Origin: Bacillus tequilensis KCTC 13622
Lineage (GTDB): Bacteria > Bacillota > Bacilli > Bacillales > Bacillaceae
Length of the DNA: 52,729 nucleotides
Assembly: GCF_000507145.1 (NCBI RefSeq)
Contig: NZ_AYTO01000033.1
Location: forward strand, 1 to 52,729
Direction: 5' to 3'
Each line of letters starts with the position of its first letter. Position 1 is the first letter of the stretch. Below the pieces are notes generated by a model. It made no database searches, was not told where the DNA came from, and saw only the letters and a list, made by a program, of their open reading frames with translations. The position numbers were made by a program, and so were the translations under genes. Positions 10,679 through 17,185 of the stretch are shown in pieces.

Positions 10679-11587
10679 ATGAAACAAAAAGGCAGAGGGC
10701 TTGAACTCCTCATTAACGACAAACAGGATGGACAATGGCTGTTTTCTGTACTGAAAACAGCGCTCAAAGCCTCTAAACCCGTGATTCAAGACTGGATGTC
10801 CCATCATCAGATAAAGGTCAATCACGAATCCGTCATCAACAATGTGGTCGTAAAAAAGGGAGACCGCGTGTTCATTGATCTTCAGGAAAAGGAAGAATCC
10901 ACCGTCATACCGGAGTATGGAGAGCTTGATATTTTATTTGAGGACAATCACATGCTCATCGTCAATAAACCGGCAGGCATAGCGACTCATCCGAATGAAG
11001 CCGGCCAAACCGGCACACTGGCTAATTTGATCGCATACCATTATCAGGTGAATGGTGAAACATACAAGGTACGCCACGTCCATCGCCTTGATCAGGACAC
11101 ATCTGGCGCAATCGTTTTTGCCAAGCATCGTTTGGCACACGCCATCTTGGACCAGCAGTTAGAGAAAAAAACGCTGAAACGCACGTATACCGCGATCGTT
11201 GAAGGAAAGCTAAAGACAAAAAAAGGGACAATTGATTCACCGATCGGCAGAGACAGATCACATCCGACTAGACGCCGGGTTTCACCCGGCGGACAAGCAG
11301 CCGTCACTCACTTCAAGGTCATTGCCGGCAATGCGAAAGAGCGCCTGTCGCTCGTTGAATTAGAACTCGAAACAGGAAGAACACACCAAATTCGTGTTCA
11401 TATGGCGAGCATCGGCCATCCGCTGACAGGTGATGCGCTTTACGGAGGCGGGAGCAAGCTGCTCAACAGGCAGGCGCTCCATGCCAAAAAGGTGCAGGCG
11501 GTTCACCCGATAACCGGCGAGCTGATTGTTGCCGAAGCGCCTTTCCCGGCTGATATAGAAAACCTTTGCCACACATATTTTTCATGA
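10679..11587 (+). CDS. yhcT: RluA/RluD-type RNA pseudouridine synthase
   Basis: A 302-residue enzyme of the RluA family, which converts uridine to pseudouridine in rRNA or tRNA. The catalytic aspartate lies in HVHRLDQDTSGAIVFAKH (about residue 138). Other family segments are ILFEDNHMLIVNKPAGIATHP, LELETGRTHQIRVHMASIGHPLTGDALYG and LHAKKV. The N-terminal 80 residues show an S4-like RNA-binding region (VIQDWMSHHQIKVNHESV). The target uridine is unknown. The ATG at 10679 follows AAAAGGAGCCATTTAAC. It is divergent from yhcU and convergent with the sortase gene, sharing a terminator. Confidence 0.94.
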   Translation: MKQKGRGLELLINDKQDGQWLFSVLKTALKASKPVIQDWMSHHQIKVNHESVINNVVVKKGDRVFIDLQEKEESTVIPEYGELDILFEDNHMLIVNKPAGIATHPNEAGQTGTLANLIAYHYQVNGETYKVRHVHRLDQDTSGAIVFAKHRLAHAILDQQLEKKTLKRTYTAIVEGKLKTKKGTIDSPIGRDRSHPTRRRVSPGGQAAVTHFKVIAGNAKERLSLVELELETGRTHQIRVHMASIGHPLTGDALYGGGSKLLNRQALHAKKVQAVHPITGELIVAEAPFPADIENLCHTYFS

Positions 11588-11591
11588 AGAA

Positions 11592-11619
11592 TAGCCGCAG
11601 GACTTGCCTGCGGTTTTTT
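11592..11619. terminator. Shared terminator of yhcT and the sortase gene
   Basis: AGCCGCAGG/CCTGCGGT stem with a short loop followed by TTTTTT on the plus strand. It overlaps the last codon of the convergent sortase gene. Confidence 0.85.
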
Positions 11620-12214
11620 ATGTAACCCGTTTGCCATATATAATATAGCGCTTTGGGGCATCTCCGACATATGAAAACGGATAGCAAGTCGTCAGAATTA
11701 GTTCTTCCTGTTCGTGCTGGAGCGTAATAATGGATGTGTCATCCTTATCGACAATTTTTGAATTTACAATTTCATATGTAAAATCTCCATATGGCAGGAG
11801 GATACGAAGCCGGTCTCCCTTTTCCAGCTCTCCCGTCCTGCGAAACACGGTATCCCGATGTCCCGATAACACAATTTGCCCGTTTTCATCAGGATAATAG
11901 CTATCCTTGTAATGCCCCACACCTTTTTCTAAATCATCTGCATCGGTACCCTCCACGATCGGAAGCTCTGCATTGATTTTCGGTATTTCCAAAATCCCGC
12001 TGGCTTGTCCGGTTTCTGGCTTAAATAATGCTTTATCCTTTGCCTGATCTTTGCTTTGTTTCACACCAAAAGCTTTCTGCGGCTTTTCAGCCATCAGTTT
12101 GGCTTCTTTTAATGTCTGTTCAGTCTTCCTATTCGTATCTATCAGTGTAAGGCATCCATAGCCTGTGATCATAAGACCGGCTGCAATGATGACGAGCGGA
12201 ATAAGCTTTTTCAC
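11618..12214 (-). CDS. srtD: Class D sortase
   Basis: A 198-residue sortase (YhcS of B. subtilis). One N-terminal membrane anchor (LIPLVIIAAGLMITG) is followed by the sortase beta-barrel with the catalytic His in VLSGHRDT, Cys in LILTTCYPF and Arg in PKRYIIYGKR. Class D sortases cleave LPxT-like signals and attach proteins to peptidoglycan; in B. subtilis the remembered substrate is the neighbour YhcR, through LPDTS. The start is GTG at 12214, overlapping the stop codon of the yhcR remnant (frames share GTGA), a sign of past translational coupling. The enzyme appears intact although its local substrate gene is destroyed here. Confidence 0.93.
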   Translation of the reverse strand: MKKLIPLVIIAAGLMITGYGCLTLIDTNRKTEQTLKEAKLMAEKPQKAFGVKQSKDQAKDKALFKPETGQASGILEIPKINAELPIVEGTDADDLEKGVGHYKDSYYPDENGQIVLSGHRDTVFRRTGELEKGDRLRILLPYGDFTYEIVNSKIVDKDDTSIITLQHEQEELILTTCYPFSYVGDAPKRYIIYGKRVT

Positions 12215-12540
12215 GTCCTCGAGGCACTCCTTTTTCTTCTGACATATACAGATAAGTTCAAGACAACGTTACTCCCGGACCGCTTTTCTTCCGGGAGGTG
12301 ATGATCAGATCCGCTTAAACACGATGTACTAATCTTGCCGGCATCCTCCGTATTTCACCCCTTCAAAATAGCTGCAGGCGGCAGCAAGCTGAATTCTTCC
12401 CTCTTTTGTCATCAAAGCTATTCACGTGCTCAACTGCCGCGTCCAAACCAGTAATCCGGTTGGGTGCTATTTTGCACCTGTCGCCGTCACATAAAATTGA
12501 TGCTGTCTGCTTATCACTTCGACAGACAGCATATCATTCC
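12211..12540 (-). pseudogene. yhcR: Remnant of yhcR (cell-wall nuclease/5'-nucleotidase, sortase substrate)
   Basis: Between srtD and yhcQ, where B. subtilis has the very long yhcR (over 1200 codons), only about 330 bases remain. On the minus strand in shifting frames they read FYVTATGAK followed by a stop, then ITGLDAAVEHVNSFDDK, then TKEGRIQLAAA, then SGSDHHLP and finally YVRRKRSASRT before TGA at 12211. These match, in order, stretches near the C-terminus of YhcR as I remember it (TATGAK, TGPEDLEATVEYVKSFDE, TKEGRIKLAEA, SGSDHQLPDTS, YVRRKRSASRT). The sorting motif is ruined (LPEEK instead of LPDTS) and the membrane helix is gone. The last codons probably survive because they carry the srtD ribosome site. 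Confidence 0.82.
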
Positions 12541-12614
12541 TTTCAGGCTTCTGCATAAAACGAAGCATACTGAGACAAAATACAGCTGATCTGAAAAAAA
12601 AGGAGGAATTCGGT

Positions 12615-13268
12615 TTGGATCAGTTAAATCAGCAGCAGCAATCCCAGATGAACAAAGGCATCCCTGGAAAACCGCATAAAAACCACGGCGGACATGAAAT
12701 GTTTGATATGCACGAGGTGCTATCCGGAACACTGACTGTGCTTGATCAATTTATGATGCTGAGACAATTTTGTAAGGATCAGGAATTGTTAAATATCCTT
12801 GATCGCCAGCATCAATTTATTACGTCTCAATTTAACTTAACTGCAGAATGCTTCAAAACAGGAAGCGAACCGTCACAAAAAACAGCAACTTACATGATGA
12901 AGGAAGACAACCAAACTGTTTACGGCATGCAGCCGTCACAGCCTAAAAAACCGGTTCAATCCATTAATGACATTGATGACAGCATCATCAGCCGACAAAT
13001 GCTTTGCGCGGTTAAAGCACAGGCTTCTATGCTGACGATGGCTTCTCTGGAAATGACAAACCCAGCTGTAAGACGCGTACTGTCAGCGCAAATTCAGCAG
13101 TATGTTGAAATGGCTTTTGAAATTTTCTTATACCAAAACAAGCACGGCTATTACCAGGTTCCTCAGCTAGAAGCGCAGGACATGGAACAATTGAGAAATT
13201 CATTTGCTCCGGCACAAGGACAAATTTCCCCAACTCAAGGCGGTATGGGCCAGCAAGGACTTCATTAA
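12615..13268 (+). CDS. yhcQ: Spore coat CotF-like protein
   Basis: A 217-residue glutamine-, methionine- and histidine-rich protein with a CotF-type helical domain: the segment around MHEVLSGTLTVLDQFMMLRQFCKDQELLNILDRQHQF and the paired segment AQIQQYVEMAFEIFLYQNKHGYYQVP are typical of the family, which lies in the spore coat or forespore. The start is TTG (MDQLNQ), preceded by AAAGGAGGAATTCGGT, a strong ribosome site. It reads toward the metallopeptidase gene and overlaps its 3' end. Its promoter should lie in 12540-12600, but I saw no clear sigma-factor consensus. Confidence 0.9.
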   Translation: MDQLNQQQQSQMNKGIPGKPHKNHGGHEMFDMHEVLSGTLTVLDQFMMLRQFCKDQELLNILDRQHQFITSQFNLTAECFKTGSEPSQKTATYMMKEDNQTVYGMQPSQPKKPVQSINDIDDSIISRQMLCAVKAQASMLTMASLEMTNPAVRRVLSAQIQQYVEMAFEIFLYQNKHGYYQVPQLEAQDMEQLRNSFAPAQGQISPTQGGMGQQGLH

Positions 13269-14168
13269 TAACAAAGGCATTGGATAGATACTATCCAATG
13301 CCGCCCTGTTTTTTTCAAATGTTTTCTTGAAGTCTTTTTCAAATTGATCAAGACTTTCCTTTGTTGCCGATTGAAATCCTTTTTTAAAGTCTCCTTTTTT
13401 TGCCGTTTCCTTTATCATTTTTGACATAATGTCTTTCCCGTATTTGTCCGTCAGCTCATTGATCATATAAAAGCTTTGCAAATAGACATCTGTGTCATAT
13501 TCGGTCCGTGCTTCCTGCCAGTCTTGATCTGTCTGCAAACGGTCAAAGGGCACGACAGAAAACGAGATCGGATCTATGAGCAATTCATAGTTCGCGATCC
13601 ACTCGCTTAATCCTTCGTGAAACCATAACGGAAACTCATCAGGATCTGCTTTAAGCTCCTTCAATTTCTGGTGAAACGCATGGTGAGTGTATTCATGTAT
13701 CAACAATCTCTGATACAAATAAACCGCTACCTCATCACCTTCTAAAAGCAACTTTTTCTCTTCAGGCAGCAACCCGATTAGCTGCTCCCTCTCAGAATAA
13801 AAACCAACGACATCCAATAAACCGGAGTAAGCCTCCATCTGTTTTTCGTTAGAAAAAAAAATAATATCAATAGGCTTTTGACTCGAATATCCAATCATAA
13901 TCTGATTAATACTGACCGCATATTCAAGTGTATCTTTCGTCAATGGCAGTAAGGACTTTTCCTTGGAAGTGTAATAAATATCGGCTTGTTTGAATGACTC
14001 TTTCTTCATGTGCTTCGTCACTTGTTCTTTTGTTATACCAGATGCATGCCCTGGCAAAGACAGTATATACATCGAGCTTGATACGATGGCCGAGCTTACA
14101 GCCAGCATCACAAGGACGCCGCACAGGAATAGAGCGGATGCCGCACGCTTTCCTATGCCACCCCGCAA
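13200..14168 (-). CDS. Membrane-anchored gluzincin metallopeptidase (Peptidase_MA-like)
   Basis: A 322-residue protein with an N-terminal membrane helix (residues about 9-35) and an extracellular zinc peptidase domain. HEYTHH near residue 163 is the HExxH motif, and WFHEGLSEW about 30 residues later supplies the third zinc ligand, as in the peptidase MA family. I remember this locus in B. subtilis 168 as two short genes, yhcO and yhcP; here one uninterrupted frame covers both. The last 23 residues (after LDSIYPMP) read through the yhcQ terminator and the end of yhcQ antisense, so a natural stop may have been lost. Near the spore lipoprotein yhcN, but its role is unknown. Confidence 0.8.
   Translation of the reverse strand: MRGGIGKRAASALFLCGVLVMLAVSSAIVSSSMYILSLPGHASGITKEQVTKHMKKESFKQADIYYTSKEKSLLPLTKDTLEYAVSINQIMIGYSSQKPIDIIFFSNEKQMEAYSGLLDVVGFYSEREQLIGLLPEEKKLLLEGDEVAVYLYQRLLIHEYTHHAFHQKLKELKADPDEFPLWFHEGLSEWIANYELLIDPISFSVVPFDRLQTDQDWQEARTEYDTDVYLQSFYMINELTDKYGKDIMSKMIKETAKKGDFKKGFQSATKESLDQFEKDFKKTFEKNRAALDSIYPMPLLLMKSLLAHTALSWGNLSLCRSK
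13273..13313 (+). terminator. yhcQ intrinsic terminator, inside the convergent peptidase ORF
   Basis: GGCATTGGATAG/CTATCCAATGCC, a 12-bp perfect stem with a 3-nt loop, then a short spacer and TTTTTTT. It also encodes residues RAALDSIYPMP of the opposite-strand ORF. Confidence 0.85.
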
Positions 14169-14254
14169 ACGTCTCCCTCCCTGAGCCGGTCCGTCTTGTA
14201 CCTTTTATTTTTACTCTATGCAGCCTGAGTGCGCGGTGTGTCATTAACGTAAAG

Positions 14255-14284
14255 AAAAAGCCGCACAAATGATGCGGCTTTTTG
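14255..14284. terminator. yhcN intrinsic terminator
   Basis: AAAAAGCCGCA/TGCGGCTTTTT, a symmetric hairpin with T runs on both strands. On the minus strand it follows the yhcN stop. Confidence 0.88.
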
Positions 14285-14287
14285 CAT

Positions 14288-14857
14288 TTATTCAGCGTTA
14301 GGGAATACGCGCTGTACAGTTTGTGTAAATTCATCAAATAATCCGGCGATCGGGTCACCATTTTGGATACGCTTTCCATAACCTTGCATACGTTCTACAA
14401 AATCAGGGTTCGCAGAAACGTAAACATTATCAATGCTTTTGTCAGTAGATCTTACCTTTTTGGCTATTTTTTTCTTTAGATTGTTTTCTACTGTGCCTTT
14501 ATTTCCATTTGTTAAAACCACTGCGACGTAGGCTTGATTGCCAGCTACAATGACATCAGCATGCTTAACTTCTTTTAGATCAGTTACTTTATCAGCTGCT
14601 TTATCCGCAACCTGAAGTTTTCGATCGTTGTCATGATTGTCATTTACGTTATTGTTATTGACATTATCATTAACATTATTGTCAACGTTATCCCGGTTGT
14701 TTACATTGCGAAGATCATCATTCGCCGGATTGCGATAATTAACATTTCTTGCATCATTATTATCACGTCTGCCCTCGCCTTGGTCGCCCATACTGCAGCC
14801 AGTCATAAGCAAAGGAATAAGAAGCACAGACGCAAAGACTTGTTTTTTTCCAAACAT
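14288..14857 (-). CDS. yhcN: Spore lipoprotein of the YhcN/YlaJ family
   Basis: A 189-residue lipoprotein. The signal peptide ends in LLMTGCSMG, a good lipobox with Cys21. Residues about 30-75 are an Asn/Asp/Val-rich low-complexity stretch (repeats of the NVNDN, NVNN type). The C-terminal 110 residues form the YhcN/YlaJ domain (VTDLKEVKHADVIVAGNQAYVAV and NVYVSANPDFVERMQGYG). In B. subtilis the family is made in the forespore and found in the inner spore membrane; germination and outgrowth roles have been reported. The ribosome site AAAGGAGGAATTCAC precedes ATG. It has its own terminator. Confidence 0.94.
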   Translation of the reverse strand: MFGKKQVFASVLLIPLLMTGCSMGDQGEGRRDNNDARNVNYRNPANDDLRNVNNRDNVDNNVNDNVNNNNVNDNHDNDRKLQVADKAADKVTDLKEVKHADVIVAGNQAYVAVVLTNGNKGTVENNLKKKIAKKVRSTDKSIDNVYVSANPDFVERMQGYGKRIQNGDPIAGLFDEFTQTVQRVFPNAE

Positions 14858-15009
14858 GTGAATTCCTCCTTTATCACTTTACCTATAGGTTTTTCTAACT
14901 GGCTTTAATTATGCATGCAAATCTGAAGGAAATGCTTTCCCGGGAAATAGACCGGTTAATTTGTCTAATGAAGGGGAACATATGAATACACTGTAAAGGA
15001 GGGATCATA

Positions 15010-15444
15010 TTGTTCAGCCAACGAAGAGGAATCAGCCCCGGGGCTTTGATTATAGGGTCAACGATACTTATTGCCGCTTTATCACCTCAGATTCGCCAAA
15101 GAATCAGCGGATTTGTCACAGGACAAATGAACAGACGGAATTCGGAAAATAACATGTTTGATGCTTCTAATGTAGGAAATATGGTCAAACAAGCATTTGG
15201 CGGTGATAACCAGGACCGATCTCAAAATGAAAGCCAACGGCAAAATGGCCGTCAGCACCAGCATGCCGGACAGCAGCAAACCCAACACCAGCATACACAG
15301 ACACAATCTAGGCAAACAGAAACAGCTGCAAAAAAACGACAGCCTCATTATGCTGAGCCCATTCATTTTGAACAAAGCGCAATGAATGTCATGGACGACA
15401 ACACCATGATGGAAATGCTGGAGGACTTAGAACCCGGCCGTTAA
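15010..15444 (+). CDS. yhcM: Uncharacterised YhcM family protein (Gln/His-rich)
   Basis: A 144-residue protein that starts with TTG after AAAGGAGGGATCATA. An N-terminal hydrophobic segment (GALIIGSTILIAALSPQI) suggests membrane attachment. Residues about 72-115 are low complexity, rich in Gln, His, Asn and Arg, with HQHAGQQQTQHQH-like runs. The acidic C-terminus ends MDDNTMMEMLEDLEPGR. I recognise the gene by position and sequence as B. subtilis yhcM; function unknown. Its place next to yhcN and yhcQ suggests, but does not show, a sporulation link. Confidence 0.85.
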   Translation: MFSQRRGISPGALIIGSTILIAALSPQIRQRISGFVTGQMNRRNSENNMFDASNVGNMVKQAFGGDNQDRSQNESQRQNGRQHQHAGQQQTQHQHTQTQSRQTETAAKKRQPHYAEPIHFEQSAMNVMDDNTMMEMLEDLEPGR

Positions 15445-15535
15445 AAAAACGTAAAGATTGCATAATAGTTCAAAATGGATAATTATATTGGTTTTTCTTA
15501 CAGATGTTTTTAACTTTTACTGGTTTTCATTAAAG

Positions 15536-15578
15536 AAATCCTTCCTTTGTTCAATAAAGAAAGCTTGAAAGGATTTTT
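15536..15578 (+). terminator. Possible yhcM terminator
   Basis: AAATCCTT and AAGGATTTTT flank an inner CTTTGTTCAATAAAG hairpin; the structure is imperfect but ends in five T residues. The 15579-15835 stretch shows only a spurious AT-rich reading frame. Confidence 0.45.
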
Positions 15579-15835
15579 ATGCTGCCCTGCCGCATCAAAA
15601 GATGAAGAGGACAGAACACTGTTAACACTTGCCAATATAATCCGATTAATTTTCATTAATAATCTCTTCTTTTTTCATTTTGTTTCTTTGTTCAAAGCTC
15701 AACATTTAATATTCACTGAAGTGTTTGAAATCCTGTTTTGATAAAAAAAAACCATTGCTAAACAAAAGTTAAACATCTATCTTGAACTAACCAGTTTGTA
15801 ATTAATGAGGCCATTTAATTGAATGAAAACTACAC

Positions 15836-15876
15836 TAAAAGTCGCTTTCCTTACATAAGGAAAGCGACTTTTTAGA
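15836..15876. terminator. Strong bidirectional terminator upstream of the PadR gene
   Basis: AAAAGTCGCTTTCCTT/AAGGAAAGCGACTTTTT, a 16-bp stem with a 3-nt loop. It has no annotated gene within 390 bases upstream on the plus strand, so it may be left from a lost gene or insulate the PadR unit. Confidence 0.8.
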
Positions 15877-15935
15877 TTTTTCCCTTTTCATCAAGCTTTT
15901 ACTTTAAATTGCTTTGACTAGCTTTGAAAATGTTG

Positions 15936-15964
15936 TTGACTATTCAGTTGAACTGTATTATGTT
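15936..15964 (+). promoter_or_regulatory. Promoter of the PadR operon
   Basis: TTGACT, 17 bases, TATGTT; the spacer contains the first AGTTGAACT operator copy. Confidence 0.75.
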
Positions 15965-15993
15965 ATTATTAAGTTGAACTAAATAGTTGAACT
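15946..15993. promoter_or_regulatory. Three-copy AGTTGAACT operator, probable PadR binding site
   Basis: The 9-bp palindrome AGTTGAACT occurs at 15946-15954, 15972-15980 and 15985-15993. The first lies in the promoter spacer and the other two downstream of the -10 box, ending 17 bases before the padR start codon. This is the layout expected for autorepression; binding is inferred. Confidence 0.65.
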
Positions 15994-16010
15994 GAATAGA
16001 GGATGAGGAT

Positions 16011-16328
16011 ATGAAACATAAATTATTACCGCTGTCTGAAACCATGCATTATATTTTATTAGCTTTGCGGGAGCCGCTTCATGGCTATGCCGCCATGCAG
16101 AAGATCGAAAAGATGAGTAACGGAACTGTTATTTTAGCAGCCGGCACATTATACGGCGCGATTGAAAACTTGAATAAGCATGGCTGGATTGAACCTGTTG
16201 GAGAGTCGGGCCGGAGAAAAGTCTATATGATAACTGCAGAAGGAAACGCCATTTTGAAAATGGAACAAAACAGGTTATTGCATATTTTATCCCTGTACGA
16301 AGGAAGTGAATCGAATGAAGACATTTAA
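16011..16328 (+). CDS. PadR-family transcriptional regulator
   Basis: A 105-residue PadR-like winged-helix protein. The hallmark segments are LSETMHYILLALREPLHGYAAMQKIE (helices 1-2), ILAAGTLYGAIENLNKHGWIEPV (recognition helix and wing) and RRKVYMITAEGNAIL. Such proteins usually repress a co-transcribed membrane or efflux gene and bind a small ligand. The ATG follows GAGGATGAGGAT. The gene overlaps the next one, and three palindromes in the promoter region point to autoregulation. I do not remember this gene at this place in B. subtilis 168, so it may be accessory. Confidence 0.9.
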   Translation: MKHKLLPLSETMHYILLALREPLHGYAAMQKIEKMSNGTVILAAGTLYGAIENLNKHGWIEPVGESGRRKVYMITAEGNAILKMEQNRLLHILSLYEGSESNEDI

Positions 16329-16884
16329 GATGTTTTTTGATATTGAAAAAGAGGAGCAATGGCTGAACGAACAATTACAAAAAGGCTATCGCTGTACAAA
16401 TATCAGCGGATTAGGCATATACACTTTCGAAAAAACCGACAAGAGATATGTGATGAGACTGGATTATCATGATTATTTATCAAAGAAAAAGTTCAAAGAC
16501 TACAGAGAGATCTATGAAGACTTCGGCTGGAGTTATATAAACAGCCCATGGCTTAGCGGAACTCGATATTGGCAAAAAGAAGATGATGATCAAAATGAAA
16601 TCTTCTCGGATCGCCAATCAAAGAGTAATTATTATAAAAGATTAATGAGTTATTCATCAAGTTTTGGTTTCCTGTGTTTGTTTATTTCTTATATGTTTTA
16701 CAAGGATTCAGGTTTATATTTAGCCGAAGGTCTGTGGAGTATGGAAGGCTCAATGTTTTGGAAAGCATTTTTATTTGAAACTCCATTTGCCCTTTTGAGG
16801 GCGCTTCCCGCCCTTATGACTGTTGTCTTTGGCTGCAGTTACTATAAAGCGTATCGAAAATTTTCAATGTTAATAGAAAAATAA
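16315..16884 (+). CDS. DUF2812 membrane protein
   Basis: A 189-residue protein. The N-terminal 90 residues match the DUF2812 pattern ([24 protein letters not shown], then [15 protein letters not shown]), a soluble domain often encoded next to PadR regulators. Two hydrophobic segments follow: [14 protein letters not shown] and the region around [20 protein letters not shown] at 16306 is in frame, but GAAGGAAG is correctly spaced for the ATG at 16315. It overlaps padR by 14 bases and is surely co-transcribed. The function is unknown; a PadR-controlled membrane stress sensor is one guess. Confidence 0.88.
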   Translation: MKTFKMFFDIEKEEQWLNEQLQKGYRCTNISGLGIYTFEKTDKRYVMRLDYHDYLSKKKFKDYREIYEDFGWSYINSPWLSGTRYWQKEDDDQNEIFSDRQSKSNYYKRLMSYSSSFGFLCLFISYMFYKDSGLYLAEGLWSMEGSMFWKAFLFETPFALLRALPALMTVVFGCSYYKAYRKFSMLIEK

Positions 16885-17079
16885 TGAAAGGAGGTTAATT
16901 ATTAACTTTTTTAATTCAATAAGGAATTGAGGGAATGCATCTACCACAGGCGACCACTTTTCTTTGTATGCCTCAGATAAGTTAGCGTCTTCCAAGATAC
17001 CTGGAATACTTGTTAAAAAAGCAATTTTTATTTCAATCAGATCATTCCATTGATCAGCAATGCCGGCTGGCTGATCTTC
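16870..17079 (-). pseudogene. ORF fragment of unknown family
   Basis: The 300-base gap between DUF2812 and tcyP holds a minus-strand frame of about 70 codons with protein-like composition ([17 protein letters not shown], then [17 protein letters not shown] and PQFLIELKK). It has no ATG, GTG or TTG start and no ribosome site, and begins in the tcyP terminator, so it looks like the 3' part of a lost gene. The stop overlaps the end of the DUF2812 gene. I do not recognise the family. Confidence 0.4.
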
Positions 17080-17091
17080 CCTAAAAATGAG

Positions 17092-17135
17092 AAAAAGAAA
17101 CCCATGAAACCTTTATATTACAAGGTTCATGGGTC
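17092..17135 (-). terminator. tcyP intrinsic terminator
   Basis: ACCCATGAA(C/A)CTT arms (17100-17113 with 17122-17134) followed by TTTCTTTTT on the minus strand. Confidence 0.88.
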
Positions 17136-17185
17136 TTTTATTAAGATTAACCAGTAATCCCTGATGGATTACACGTTTTCATATG

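Noticed and set aside
12499..12532. A hairpin GATGCTGTCTG/CAGACAGCAT upstream of yhcQ as a terminator
   Set aside because: There is no T run on either strand after it; it is probably a chance or processed-RNA feature in the yhcR scar.
13924..14379. A 151-residue minus-strand frame overlapping the peptidase and yhcN
   Set aside because: It lies out of frame across the ends of two well-supported genes and a terminator, and has no ribosome site.
15547..15741. A 64-residue plus-strand frame after yhcM
   Set aside because: AT-rich, no ribosome site, starts inside the probable yhcM terminator and reads like random low-GC sequence.
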